From the NCBI GenBank assembly GCA_022824465.1, contig JAJDZV010000004.1:434001-498000 (forward strand): a DNA stretch of 64,000 bases, in the 5' to 3' direction. Within the stretch, counting starts at the first letter, position 1; each line of letters opens with the position of its first letter. The position numbers and the translations under genes were made by a program. This document shows positions 26,401-34,533 of the stretch, piece after piece. The DNA is from Anaerolineae bacterium. Lineage in GTDB: Bacteria; Chloroflexota; Anaerolineae; Aggregatilineales; Phototrophicaceae. Under the pieces are notes generated by a model. That model ran no database searches. It was given only the letters and a program-made list of their open reading frames with translations, and had not been told where the DNA came from.

Positions 26401-27101
26401 ACGATACCGAGCGAGCGATTGCCCGCATCGCGGCGCTGGCAAGGGCGACCGGCATACACCTGGTAATCGCCACGCAGCGGCCCTCGGTCGATGTCGTAAC
26501 CGGTCTCATCAAAGCCAACTGTCCGGCGCGCATCGCCTTCGCCGTGGCCAGCAGCGTCGACAGCCGCGTCATCATCGACCAGCCGGGCGCCGAGCGTCTG
26601 CTGGGCAAGGGCGATATGCTCTACCTCTCGGGTGATACGCCTGCGCCGCAACGCGTCCAGGGCGTGCACGTTTCCAACGAAGAAATCCAGCGGATAAGTC
26701 GTTTCTGGAAACTGCAAAAGAGCGGGATCGCCGGCGTCGAGCAGATCCCGCTGCCGCCAAAGGCTTCAAAAAGCGCGGAAACAACAGCGGGCGCGACCGC
26801 AGCCGGTTCGCCCGTCAAGCGCGGCAATAGCGGTCAGGCCGCCTTGTGGAACATGACGACAGACGACGGCAAGGCTGGTGCGGTCAAATCGGGCAATCCC
26901 AGCGCGGACGAAGACGAACTGTATCAGACAGCGGTGGATATGGTGCGGCGGCTGGACAAGGCGTCTATCTCTCTGCTCCAGCGGCGATTGCGCATCGGTT
27001 ACACGCGGGCGGCGCGCCTGGTTGACATGATGGAGGAACGCGGCGTGGTCGGTCCCCCCAAAGAAGGCAGCTCCAAACCGCGCGATGTTCTGCCTGCGTA
27101 G
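23439..27101 (+). CDS. ftsK: FtsK/SpoIIIE-type DNA translocase with long disordered head
   Basis: FtsK pumps chromosomal DNA through the closing septum. The 1220-residue protein starts with about 260 low-complexity residues, very rich in Arg, Ser and Ala. Four membrane segments follow (about 262-281, 300-322, 332-349 and 397-414), then a disordered linker to about 720 and the motor: Walker A GTTGSGKS (871-878), Walker B IVVIIDELADLMM (about 970), and the gamma domain (YQTAVDMVRRLDKASISLL ... RRLRIGYTRAARLVDMM) near the C-terminus that reads KOPS-like sequences. The ATG at 23439 was chosen over a TTG at 23376. The basic head is longer than usual. Confidence 0.95.
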   Translation: MTYRGDSEPEYIDDDEFYDPDEFGESMSRRANVLGASGSRRPAEVSNAQSGEPRHQKSGTGEQPSKSRKRGRKESQARSKAAKARNPAPSMASSDERRARLAGRHQPAASSTDDKLESQADVKETKNGKSRLGGLRQRLSRGDRSRQDAAERAAPNRLTRAASIARGIGRAVLGLRGRLRWNHGAADGAGMPTETERQSAKASRNVKAGRFDAARESGRRTDDKRRGDSRNPRAERQSATGGARASRAPRIVSDGWLDLDRKLDLIGVGLVFGAIVFVFSALSPEQAAIRGLHAVLGQLLGWGAIAVPIAMFAVGLWLIVRHFGDEPPIIDPLRLSGISLAFLGALVLFQYLDSLAYPAQCDRECIGHLVRESYQGARGGGLIGGWAYSALVINLTELGGFVVVIMTLTIAAMFATRSSVVELAVVTVSLSRNLRTRLGQAAVQRRVARLEAQQQLARAHTSDQVHVRKPEPAQLSASPRNDPALPAPRSAWMPIPNRLKAFLRVRDKAEPQPIAEPAPIASVAKPRSASLTSRFWRRRRAGDSRNDAAIDADQSRASRLERFLNLGDDLPPDPSEPFAAASSPRPQRASTDNRAPGFARDHPRPVAAASGTPSAKPSATRPAPKPPAIPAGKAATAMPPQTFTQQTGDAPMADAPAPGREQAQTADGGLGANDLAAAAHESMAANTGGGENLTRPSAPAPGKPPKREAWDAPDYQELLSAGTAGQLDQEALGQQAQIIEETLASFGAPGRVVEVNSGPVITQYGVEPAYITAKTGKRNRVKVGAIAKLDKDLQLALGARSLRMEAPVPGKGYVGIEVPNPASARVGLRDVMDSRVYQRIDSPLAIALGMSVDGKPIAADLTEMPHLLIAGTTGSGKSVCVNAIINSILANNSPEAVRFIMVDPKRVELTGYNGLPHLVAPVVVELERILGVLRWVTTEMDERYKKFSRAGARNIIDFNNILDPDLAAMPYIVVIIDELADLMMMAPDDTERAIARIAALARATGIHLVIATQRPSVDVVTGLIKANCPARIAFAVASSVDSRVIIDQPGAERLLGKGDMLYLSGDTPAPQRVQGVHVSNEEIQRISRFWKLQKSGIAGVEQIPLPPKASKSAETTAGATAAGSPVKRGNSGQAALWNMTTDDGKAGAVKSGNPSADEDELYQTAVDMVRRLDKASISLLQRRLRIGYTRAARLVDMMEERGVVGPPKEGSSKPRDVLPA

Positions 27102-27173
27102 TTAGGCTCTCGCCGCCAATCCCATTGCGTCAATTGCCCTCCGCGAGGGCGACGCCGCCCGAAAACACCCTAC

Positions 27174-27201
27174 TTCACATCATCCCTGCTTGCGCTACAA
27201 T
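27174..27201 (+). promoter_or_regulatory. Promoter of the aldo/keto reductase pair
   Basis: TTCACA (27174-27179) and TACAAT (27196-27201) are 16 bases apart, 26 bases before the ATG at 27228. Confidence 0.5.
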
Positions 27202-27227
27202 ACGCCGCGGAGAGAAAGGACTCGCCA

Positions 27228-28205
27228 ATGAAATATAGCCAGATCCCCGGCGTCGACAAACCAGTCGCGCGCCTGCTGCAAGGCACAGTGATGCTGACGG
27301 AAGATAACCGCGACGACAATTTCCGGCTGCTGGACGCATTGTTTGAGCAGGGCTTCAGCAGCTACGACACCGCCCATGGCTATGGCGCGGGCGTCTGCGA
27401 AAAAGAACTCGGCGCCTGGATCGAGGCGCGCGGCCTGCGCGACCAAGTCGTGATTCTTACCAAGGGCTGCCATCCATATAAAGGGGAACCGAAGCGCGTC
27501 GCGCCGGAGTTCATTCGGCAGGACCTGGAAGAATCGCTTGAGCGCTTGCGGACCGATCATGTCGAACTCTACCTGCTCCACCGCGATGACCGAGACTATC
27601 CGGTTGGCGAGATTGTCGACGCGCTGGACGAATTCAAATCAAAGGGGCATATCGGGGTTTATGGCGGCTCTAACTGGCGAGCCGACCGCGTCGCCGCCGC
27701 CAACGACTACGCGGCCGCCAACGGCAAGGCGCCCTTCACCGTCAGCAGCCCCCAATTCAGCGTCGCCGAAATGGTCAAGGAACCCTGGCCCGGCTGCATC
27801 AGCGTCAGCGGTGGGCAAGGCGAAGCGGACCGCGAGTGGTATGACAACAACAAGATCTCGCTCTTCACCTGGTCGAGCTTGGCTGGCGGCTTCTTGACCG
27901 GCAAGTTCACGCGCGACAATCTCGACAGTTTCAGCAACTATTGGGATACCAACCCAATCGGCGCCTATGCCTACGAGAGCAACTTCCGGCGGCTCGATCG
28001 CATCCTGGAATTAGCAGCCGACAAGGGCGCGTCGCCGGCGCAGATCTCGCTCGCCTATGTCTTGAGCCATAATCCGCGCTATCACGCCATTATTGCCAAC
28101 TGGGAGATCGCCCAGATCCCGGACAATGCGGCCGCCGTCGATCTTGAGTTGTCGGCCGCTGAGATCGCCTGGCTTGAACTGAAAACAGAGGAGAAACCCG
28201 CATGA
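27228..28205 (+). CDS. Aldo/keto reductase
   Basis: A 325-residue TIM-barrel oxidoreductase that uses NADPH. The catalytic tetrad is visible: Asp and Tyr in SYDTAHGYGAGVCEKELGAW, Lys in VILTKGCHPY and His in VELYLLHRDD. It has the YGGSNWRADRV and SPAQISLAYVL segments of the family. Its stop overlaps the ATG of the Gfo/Idh gene by four bases (ATGA, 28202-28205), so the two are translationally coupled and probably act on the same sugar-type substrate. Confidence 0.92.
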   Translation: MKYSQIPGVDKPVARLLQGTVMLTEDNRDDNFRLLDALFEQGFSSYDTAHGYGAGVCEKELGAWIEARGLRDQVVILTKGCHPYKGEPKRVAPEFIRQDLEESLERLRTDHVELYLLHRDDRDYPVGEIVDALDEFKSKGHIGVYGGSNWRADRVAAANDYAAANGKAPFTVSSPQFSVAEMVKEPWPGCISVSGGQGEADREWYDNNKISLFTWSSLAGGFLTGKFTRDNLDSFSNYWDTNPIGAYAYESNFRRLDRILELAADKGASPAQISLAYVLSHNPRYHAIIANWEIAQIPDNAAAVDLELSAAEIAWLELKTEEKPA

Positions 28206-29191
28206 GCGACAAAATCCGCTGGGGCTTGATCGGCCTGGGCAGCATCGCGCGTCGCTTCTCAAACGGCTTGCTGCTGGAACCCACGGCTGAGATCTACGCC
28301 GTGGCATCGCGCTCAAAAGACAAAGCCAATGCCTTCGGCGCGGAATTCGGCGCGACCAAATGCTATGACAGCTATAAGGCGCTCGCGAAGGATCCCGATG
28401 TCGATGTGGCCTATATCGGCACGCCGCATACCCACCACCTGCCGCACACAATTATGTGCCTCGAAGCGGGCAAGCATGTGCTCTGCGAAAAGCCCTTCGC
28501 GGTCAACGCGTCAGAAGCCAGGCAAATGATTGACTGCGCGCGCGCCAACAACCGCTTCTTAATGGATGCCTTCTGGACCCGTTTCTTCCCGGCCATGATC
28601 AAGCTGCGCGAATTGCTGGCGGACAAAGCCATCGGCGATGTGATGCTGGTGCAGGCGGATTTCGGCTACAGGACCGGCAGCGCCGACCCGAAAAGCCGCA
28701 TCCTGAACCCCGAGCTTGCTGGCGGCGCCCTGCTTGATGTCGGCTCCTACTGCGTGCAACTGGCTTCAATGGTTTACGGCAAGCAGCCGCGCGATATCGT
28801 TTCGCAGGTCACGCTGGGCGCCACCGGCGTCGACGAACTCTCGGTGACGGTGTTCAAATACAGCGACTACGAAATGGCAACCATCACCACCGCCGTCCGC
28901 TTGAGCACGCCCCATGAGGCGCGTATCGTCGGCACTGACGGTCATATCGCCATCGACAGTTTCTGGAGCCCCTATGAGTTGACCCTCCACCTGCACGGTC
29001 AAGCGCCGCAGACCTTTCGCTACGATCGCGAGGGCGAAGGCTTCCAATATGAAGCGGCGGCGGTGGGCGAGTGCATCCGCGCGGGATTGACCGAGAGCGA
29101 TGTGATGCCGCTGGATGAAACGCTTGCGATCATGGAGACCCTGGATCGGATTCGCGACAATTGGGGCTTGCGCTATCCGAGCGAGCGTTAA
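28202..29191 (+). CDS. Gfo/Idh/MocA family oxidoreductase
   Basis: The 329-residue protein starts with the Rossmann motif WGLIGLGSIARRFSNGL (GxGxxA-type), followed by YIGTPHTHHLPH and the catalytic-lysine motif HVLCEKPFAVNASEA. The C-terminal domain includes GGALLDVGSYC. Such enzymes act on sugars, inositols or trans-dihydrodiols with NAD(P). It is coupled to the aldo/keto reductase upstream by a four-base overlap, which suggests a shared pathway; the substrate cannot be told. Confidence 0.92.
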   Translation: MSDKIRWGLIGLGSIARRFSNGLLLEPTAEIYAVASRSKDKANAFGAEFGATKCYDSYKALAKDPDVDVAYIGTPHTHHLPHTIMCLEAGKHVLCEKPFAVNASEARQMIDCARANNRFLMDAFWTRFFPAMIKLRELLADKAIGDVMLVQADFGYRTGSADPKSRILNPELAGGALLDVGSYCVQLASMVYGKQPRDIVSQVTLGATGVDELSVTVFKYSDYEMATITTAVRLSTPHEARIVGTDGHIAIDSFWSPYELTLHLHGQAPQTFRYDREGEGFQYEAAAVGECIRAGLTESDVMPLDETLAIMETLDRIRDNWGLRYPSER

Positions 29192-29202
29192 ACCAGCGAC
29201 CG

Positions 29203-29493
29203 ATGGACGAGAGCGCGCTAGTCTCCGCTATAAGTCTCTTTGCCGGCGTCAGCTTGATGCCAGCCGTCTTTCTCATCCTGCGCGACAAAGAGGTTCCGCT
29301 CGATCGGCATTACCGGCTCAAGGGCGGCGCGGCGATCCTGCTGGCGCTGATCTTGCTGGCGCTGGCGCTTGTGTTCGCGCTTAACGTATTCGCCCAAGAC
29401 CTCTCGCTACTTATTGCCGCCGCCATCGGGCTAATCGCGCTGCCGCTGCTGGTCATCGCCATCGACAAAGGCCGCCATTCGCGCCGTGTTTGA
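29203..29493 (+). CDS. Small membrane protein, 96 residues
   Basis: The product has three hydrophobic segments: VSLMPAVFLIL, AAILLALILLALALVFALNV and LIAAAIGLIALPLLVIAI, and ends RRV. It starts 11 bases after the Gfo/Idh stop and is probably the third gene of that group. Its TGA stop is also the start of a 12-base perfect palindrome (29491-29502). No family recognised. Confidence 0.55.
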   Translation: MDESALVSAISLFAGVSLMPAVFLILRDKEVPLDRHYRLKGGAAILLALILLALALVFALNVFAQDLSLLIAAAIGLIALPLLVIAIDKGRHSRRV

Positions 29494-29518
29494 CAATTGT
29501 CAGACAGTATGTTAGGCT
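29490..29518 (+). promoter_or_regulatory. Promoter and palindrome upstream of the B12 operon
   Basis: TTGACA (29490-29495) and TAGGCT (29513-29518) are 17 bases apart. The -35 box lies in the perfect palindrome TGACAATTGTCA (29491-29502), which could be an operator. Confidence 0.45.
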
Positions 29519-29541
29519 AGCATTACTTACATATTCTAAGA

Positions 29542-29656
29542 TTCAGGCGCGTCTGAACCCGGATGTTCGACGCTTAAATGGGGAAGTCGGTGCAAGTCCG
29601 ACACTGTCGCGCAGCGGTAACTGACTGACAGTCAGAAGTCCGAATGCCAGCCTGGA
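29542..29656 (+). promoter_or_regulatory. Cobalamin (B12) riboswitch
   Basis: The region contains the conserved core of the cobalamin riboswitch: GGTGCAAGTCCGACACTGTC, GCGCAGCGGTAACTG and AGAAGTCCGAATGCCAGCC. TTCAGGC at 29542-29548 pairs with GCCTGGA at 29650-29656 to form P1. It lies about 130 bases before a BtuF-like binding-protein gene, so it should reduce expression of the B12 import operon when adenosylcobalamin is plentiful. Confidence 0.95.
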
Positions 29657-29691
29657 CCTTAGCTCGTACAACTTTCGCGTCAAAAGGGAGA

Positions 29692-29741
29692 CGAGCATGG
29701 TGCAAAGAACCGATGCTCGCCCGTTGCGGCGGGCGTTTTTT
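29692..29741 (+). terminator. Riboswitch expression platform: terminator and overlapping hairpin
   Basis: CGCCCG (29718-29723) pairs with CGGGCG (29730-29735) and is followed by six T residues (29736-29741), a rho-independent terminator. Just upstream CGAGCAT (29692-29698) pairs with ATGCTCG (29713-29719), sharing two bases with the terminator stem, so the two hairpins are mutually limiting. This fits control by premature termination. Confidence 0.8.
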
Positions 29742-29784
29742 GTAACCAGCCCCGTTTCCTCCTAAGTCCACAGGAGGGACTCGC

Positions 29785-30978
29785 ATGAAGACCAAATTGT
29801 TGATTTTCTTATGGCTGTCGCTCTGTCTGCTGCCGGTGGTCGCGCAGGACTACAATCTGACCGACGGCTGCCTGAGCGACTTCTCGCCGAATATAGACTA
29901 CTTCCCGCAGAAAGCTGAAATTGTGCATGCCCGCCGGTTCTCGGTCGAATACTTCAATCACTATAAAGTCGTCAGCGTTTCCGACGCTTTCGACGGCGCT
30001 CCCGACTATCGTTACGTGCTGGTGCAATGCGGCGCCCCGATGCCGCCAGCCGAAGACTTCGCCCCCGATACGCAGTTCATCGAGGCGCCAGCCGGCAAGC
30101 TGATCACGCTTTCTACCACGCAACTGCCCGCCTTGTCGCAACTGGACCTGCTGGATCATTTGGTCGGCGTGGACAGCGGATTCTATATCAACACGCCGGA
30201 AGTGATTGAAATGATCGCGGCTGGTCAGGTGGCTGAAATCGGTTTCGGCGCCGAGATCAATATCGAGAAAACGCTCGAACTGGAACCAGACCTGGTCATG
30301 ACTTATGGTTTCAATCCAGCCACTGATGCCCACCCGGTCCTGCTTGAAGCCGGCGTCTTCACCGCATTGGACGCCAGTTGGCGCGAGCATTCCCCCCTCG
30401 CGCGGGCGGAATGGCTAAAGTTCACTGCGCTATTCTACAACCAGGAAGCGGCTGCCAACGCAATCTATGCGGAAGTCGTCGAGGAATACGAGGCTGCGCG
30501 AGCGCTCGCATCCGAATTGACCGACCGCGAACGGCCTACGGTTTTGACCAACACCTTCCTCGGGTATGCCGATGCCTGGTTTATCCCGGGCGCTGACACC
30601 TACATCGGACAGTTGATTCACGACGCCGGCGGCGACCTGCTCCTCGCCGAAGAAGGGTCGGCTGCCAGCCAGGGACTGAGCTTCGAAGCGGTCTACGATG
30701 GCGGGCTCGAAGCCGATATCTGGCTTGTCGAGACATTCGGCGTATATTCCGCCGCTGACCTGCTCGCGCTGGACAGCCGCTTCGCTGATTTCGCCGCCTT
30801 TGCCAACGGCAATATCTGGAACAACAATCGCGACGAGAATGCCAATGGCGGCAACAATTACTACGAATGGGGCGTGACTAATCCGCATCTGGTCTTGGCT
30901 GACTTGCTGGCGATCTTCCAGCCCGAATTGCGGCCCGAGCATGACTTCGCCTTCTATACGCAATTGACGGCGGAATGA
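29785..30978 (+). CDS. Cobalamin ABC transporter, substrate-binding protein (BtuF-like)
   Basis: The 397-residue protein has a signal peptide (LLIFLWLSLCLLPVVAQ) and a class-III binding-protein fold like BtuF, with LEPDLVMTYGFNP, a central helical hinge and FANGNIWNNNRDEN near the C-terminus. The first 90 residues (to about FIEAPAGKLITLS) are an additional segment with several cysteines not present in E. coli BtuF. CAGGAGGGACT upstream is an ideal ribosome-binding site. It follows a B12 riboswitch and precedes the permease by one base, so it delivers corrinoid to the transporter; the family also binds siderophores, but the riboswitch argues for B12. Confidence 0.88.
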   Translation: MKTKLLIFLWLSLCLLPVVAQDYNLTDGCLSDFSPNIDYFPQKAEIVHARRFSVEYFNHYKVVSVSDAFDGAPDYRYVLVQCGAPMPPAEDFAPDTQFIEAPAGKLITLSTTQLPALSQLDLLDHLVGVDSGFYINTPEVIEMIAAGQVAEIGFGAEINIEKTLELEPDLVMTYGFNPATDAHPVLLEAGVFTALDASWREHSPLARAEWLKFTALFYNQEAAANAIYAEVVEEYEAARALASELTDRERPTVLTNTFLGYADAWFIPGADTYIGQLIHDAGGDLLLAEEGSAASQGLSFEAVYDGGLEADIWLVETFGVYSAADLLALDSRFADFAAFANGNIWNNNRDENANGGNNYYEWGVTNPHLVLADLLAIFQPELRPEHDFAFYTQLTAE

Positions 30979-30979
30979 C

Positions 30980-32143
30980 GTGACGCAACTGGTTGACAAG
31001 GCAGGTCGCGGCGCTCCAACAATCAGCCGCGAATTGTCGGAGCTGCAGCCGAAACCCCGCGCGCGGACAGCGACATTCGCGGCGCGGTTTACCAACATCG
31101 GCGGACGAGAGTTCTCTGGCGCGAAACCGGTCCTGCTGGTGGCGCTGCTTGGGGCGCTTGGGGTGCTGCTGATGCTGAGCCTGGCGCTGGGCTCGGCCTC
31201 CATTCCGCTTGAGCAAATCGTGACGATTCTGCTCGGAGGCGAAGCCGATCGCCAACCCTGGACCAACATCGTGCTCAAGTTCCGTTTGCCCAAATCAGTC
31301 GCCGCGGCGCTCGCTGGCATGGCGCTCGGCGTCAGCGGCCTGCTGATGCAAACCTACTTTCGCAATCCGCTGGCAGAACCCTTTGTCCTGGGCGTGTCGT
31401 CGGGCGCAAGTCTTGGCGTCGCTCTGATCGTGCTGACCTCCGGCGCGGTCGGCGGCGCTCTGCTGGCTGGCTTGGGTTTGGCGGGCGACCTGCTCCTGTC
31501 GGCGGCTGCTGGGCTCGGCGCCGCGCTGACGATGACCTTGGTGCTGCTCGCGGCGCTTCGCGTGCAGAGCAGCGTGACCTTGCTCGTCCTGGGCTTGATG
31601 TTTGGTTACTTTGTAGGGGCGATAGTGAGTCTGCTGCTCTATTTCGCGCTGCCGGAGCGCATTCAAGCTTACATAAACTGGACCTTCGGCTCTTTCAGCG
31701 GCGTCACCGCCGAGCAACTGCCGATTCTGGCGCTGTTCGTCGCTGCCGGGCTTGCCTTGTCCGCGGCGCTGGTCAAGCCCCTAAACGCCTTGCTGCTGGG
31801 CGAAGATTACGCTCTCAGCCTCGGCGTCAATCTGAATCGCGCGCGCATCGGCATCGTACTGGCGACCGCGCTTCTCGTCTGCGCAGTCACCGCTTTCTGC
31901 GGTCCCATCGCCTTCATCGGCATCGCCGTGCCACATCTCAGCCGTGGCTTGCTTGGCAGCTCCGATCATCGACTGCTCTTGCCGGGCGCCTGCCTGACCG
32001 GCGCCTGCGTCGCGCTCTTAGCCGCCATTGTCGCCGAATTGCCGGGCAACAATCTAGTGCTCCCGCTCAATGTGGTCACCGCCTTTCTCGGCGCGCCGGT
32101 GGTAATGCTGGTCGTCTGGCGTCAAGCGCAGGGGAAATTATGA
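30980..32143 (+). CDS. Cobalamin ABC transporter permease (BtuC/FecCD family)
   Basis: The 387-residue protein has about ten membrane helices of the FecCD type: PKSVAAALAGMALGVSGLLMQ (family hallmark), NPLAEPFVLGVSSGASLG, and GEDYALSLGVNLNRARIG (contact with the ATPase). It starts at a GTG one base after the preceding stop. The first 40 residues before the first helix are polar and unusual for the family, so a start further in is possible. It forms the membrane channel for the BtuF- and BtuD-like partners. Its stop overlaps the ATPase start. Confidence 0.9.
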   Translation: MTQLVDKAGRGAPTISRELSELQPKPRARTATFAARFTNIGGREFSGAKPVLLVALLGALGVLLMLSLALGSASIPLEQIVTILLGGEADRQPWTNIVLKFRLPKSVAAALAGMALGVSGLLMQTYFRNPLAEPFVLGVSSGASLGVALIVLTSGAVGGALLAGLGLAGDLLLSAAAGLGAALTMTLVLLAALRVQSSVTLLVLGLMFGYFVGAIVSLLLYFALPERIQAYINWTFGSFSGVTAEQLPILALFVAAGLALSAALVKPLNALLLGEDYALSLGVNLNRARIGIVLATALLVCAVTAFCGPIAFIGIAVPHLSRGLLGSSDHRLLLPGACLTGACVALLAAIVAELPGNNLVLPLNVVTAFLGAPVVMLVVWRQAQGKL

Positions 32144-33147
32144 GGCCTGCGCTGGAAACGCGTAACCTAACCATCGGCTATCGACGCCGCGGCGAGGCCG
32201 ATGTTTGCCTGGCGAAAGCGCTAAACCTGCGCCTGCAAGGGCGCGCGCTTGTCGGCTTGCTCGGACCCAACGGCGTCGGCAAGTCAACCCTGCTGCGGAC
32301 CTTCGCGGGCTTGCAGAAGCCCCTGGGCGGACAGGTGCTGCTCGCCGACGAAGATGTGACCGCTATCGCGCCTCGCGACTTGGCGCGCAAGCTAAGCATG
32401 GTATTAACGGCCGCGCCGCCGCCAGCGCTGATGAATGGCTACGCGATTGTCGCCTTGGGTCGGCAGCCCCATACGGATTGGCTGGGCAGGCTGACGGACA
32501 AGGATCGCCACATGATAGCCATAGCTCTGCGCGCGGTTGATGGCGCGGACCTGGCGGAGCAAAGGCTGGCTGAATTAAGCGACGGGCAACGCCAGAAGCT
32601 AATGATCGCGCGGGCGCTCGCTCAGCAAAGCGAATTCATGCTGCTCGATGAGCCGACCGCCTATCTCGACTTGCCACGCAAGATCGAGACGATGGCGCTG
32701 CTCAAGCGGCTAACGCGATCGGAAGCGCGGGCGATTCTGGTCGCCACCCATGACATTGACCTTGCCATGCGCTACTGCGATTCGTTGTGGCTGATGAGCA
32801 AAGACGGCATTATCTGCGGCGCGCCTGAAGATCTCGCGCTTGACGGCAGTCTAGGCGGAGCTTTCCGCGCCGACGGCATCCGCTTCGATCAAAGCCGCGG
32901 CCGATTCTACCGCGAACGCCCCGGCGGACAGGCGGTCATGGTCGTTGGCGAAGACGAACACGCGGCTTGGCTGCGCCGCGCAGTCACGCGAGCCGGCTAC
33001 AGCGTCAGCAGCGGCTCAAGTCGCGCAATCGTTTCCCGGTCCCGCAACGGTAGCGGACCGCGCTGGAAACTGCGCATTGATGAGCGCGTCGGCTATCACG
33101 GCACCATTGAAGCCGTCCTGCGCGCGCTGGAATGCAATTTGACATGA
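32140..33147 (+). CDS. Cobalamin ABC transporter ATPase (BtuD-like)
   Basis: A 335-residue ABC ATPase with Walker A GPNGVGKST, signature LSDGQRQKLMIARAL, Walker B MLLDEPTAYLD and the H-loop ATHDIDLAM. It powers the importer whose permease ends at the same four bases (ATGA). After residue 255 an 80-residue tail that resembles nothing I recognise (QAVMVVGEDEHAAWLRRAV) extends the usual 250-260 residue length. Its stop overlaps the ATG of cobO. Confidence 0.9.
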   Translation: MRPALETRNLTIGYRRRGEADVCLAKALNLRLQGRALVGLLGPNGVGKSTLLRTFAGLQKPLGGQVLLADEDVTAIAPRDLARKLSMVLTAAPPPALMNGYAIVALGRQPHTDWLGRLTDKDRHMIAIALRAVDGADLAEQRLAELSDGQRQKLMIARALAQQSEFMLLDEPTAYLDLPRKIETMALLKRLTRSEARAILVATHDIDLAMRYCDSLWLMSKDGIICGAPEDLALDGSLGGAFRADGIRFDQSRGRFYRERPGGQAVMVVGEDEHAAWLRRAVTRAGYSVSSGSSRAIVSRSRNGSGPRWKLRIDERVGYHGTIEAVLRALECNLT

Positions 33148-33680
33148 CTGATAGACAAGCCCGGCGCGGGCTGACATTAATCAACACCGGCGACGGTCGC
33201 GGCAAATCGACATCCGCGTTCGGCGTCATTCTACGCATGCTCGGTCGCAAGAAGAGGGTCGCGTTGATACAGTTTCTCAAGCATGAAGGCGGACAATGGG
33301 GCGAGGTCCGCGCCCTGAAAGCGCTGGGGCTTGAGCCGATCAAAACCGGCGACGGCTTCACCTGGACTAGCCGCGATCTTGATGAGACGCAGGCGCGCGC
33401 GCTGCACGGCTGGGCGATTGCGCAGGCTGTCATCGCATCAGACGACTACGACCTGGTTGTCCTGGATGAATTCACCTATCTGCTCGATTTCGGCTGGTTG
33501 GAGACGACCGCCGTCATTCAGTGGCTGCGCGCCAACAAGCCGGTCAGACAGCATCTGCTCATCACCGGACGCAATGCGCCAGACGCGTTGATCGATTATG
33601 CCGATACGGTGACCGAAATGATGAAGATCAAGCACGCCTATGACAGCGGCATCAAGGCGCGCGCCGGCATCGAATTCTAG
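33144..33680 (+). CDS. cobO: Cob(I)yrinic acid a,c-diamide adenosyltransferase
   Basis: CobO (CobA in some systems) adds the 5'-deoxyadenosyl group to cob(I)alamin or cobyrinic acid, making coenzyme B12. The 178-residue protein has the P-loop GDGRGKST at residues 16-23 near the N-terminus, VALIQFLKHEGGQWGE and DLVVLDEFTYLLDFGWL, and is full length. The ATG at 33144 overlaps the ATPase stop (ATGA); an in-frame ATG at 33132 is possible. Its place at the end of the B12 uptake operon suggests salvage of imported corrinoids. Confidence 0.93.
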   Translation: MTDRQARRGLTLINTGDGRGKSTSAFGVILRMLGRKKRVALIQFLKHEGGQWGEVRALKALGLEPIKTGDGFTWTSRDLDETQARALHGWAIAQAVIASDDYDLVVLDEFTYLLDFGWLETTAVIQWLRANKPVRQHLLITGRNAPDALIDYADTVTEMMKIKHAYDSGIKARAGIEF

Positions 33681-33714
33681 AAGCTCGCGCTAATATCCGC
33701 GAAGCCGCCGGCTT

Positions 33715-33743
33715 TTGTGCATCCTGCAGGCGCAAGCTACAAT
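33715..33743 (+). promoter_or_regulatory. Promoter of the RraA-family gene
   Basis: TTGTGC (33715-33720) and TACAAT (33738-33743) are separated by exactly 17 bases, 46 bases before the ATG. Confidence 0.6.
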
Positions 33744-33788
33744 CCTCTCCGAGACCATCATACTTCGTAGAGCGGAGGAATTGGAGAG

Positions 33789-34466
33789 ATGACCCTTTGG
33801 CAATCGGACGAAGAGTTATTTGCGTTGGCGCGGAATGAACTATTCCCGGCGGTAGTCGGCGATGTGATGGACAAACTTGGCTTGCTGCGCCAGTTTCTCC
33901 CGCCGCAGATCAAGCCGCTTGAAAACCGCATGGTGGTCATAGGCCGCGCCATGACCGTGCTCGAAGAAGACCTGCCCGGCGAGGAAACCGACAGCGACAG
34001 CAACCCCTTCGGCTTGATGTTCCACGCTTTGGACACGATGAAGCCGCGCGAGGTGTATATCTGCACCGGCGCCTCGCCGACTTATGCGCTGTGGGGCGGC
34101 TTGATGAGCACACGCGCCCGTCTCCTCGGCGCAGCCGGCGCTGTTGTGAACGGCTACTCGCGCGATACCAACGAAATCCTGCACTTGAAGTTCCCCACCT
34201 TTTCTTTCGGCGGATACGCGCAAGATCAAGGACCGCGCGGTCGAGTCGTAGACTACCGGTCGCCGATCGATATTGATGGCGTCAAGGTGGACCCGGGTGA
34301 TATCGTCTTCGGCGATAACGATGGCGTTTGCGTAATCCCGCAAGCCGCCGAACGAGAAGTCTTCACCGCCGCCCTGGAGAAAGCGCGCGGCGAAAACCAG
34401 GTGCGCAAAGCGCTTGAAGCCGGTATGGGCACAGTCGAGGCTTTCGAGACCTACGGCATCATGTGA
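33789..34466 (+). CDS. RraA-family protein (HMG aldolase/RraA fold)
   Basis: The 225-residue protein belongs to the RraA/4-hydroxy-4-methyl-2-oxoglutarate aldolase fold. It has AVVGDVMDKLGLL, ALWGGLMSTRARLLGAAGAVVNGYSRDTNEI with Arg and Asp positions typical of the active site, PTFSFGGYA and DIVFGDNDGVCVIPQ. An Asn stands where many members have Asp in the xDGxxRD block. Family members range from aldolases to RNase E regulators; the substrate is unknown. GGAGG upstream supports the start. Confidence 0.85.
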   Translation: MTLWQSDEELFALARNELFPAVVGDVMDKLGLLRQFLPPQIKPLENRMVVIGRAMTVLEEDLPGEETDSDSNPFGLMFHALDTMKPREVYICTGASPTYALWGGLMSTRARLLGAAGAVVNGYSRDTNEILHLKFPTFSFGGYAQDQGPRGRVVDYRSPIDIDGVKVDPGDIVFGDNDGVCVIPQAAEREVFTAALEKARGENQVRKALEAGMGTVEAFETYGIM

Positions 34467-34533
34467 CAAGGGCGCGCAAACAAAGCAACACCGGCCTAGT
34501 CGCCCGCTCAAGGGTCTTCTGATTGCACTGTGA

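Noticed and set aside
27136..27150. GCCCTC-CGC-GAGGGC hairpin after ftsK
   Set aside because: Short stem without a following T run, so not called as a terminator.
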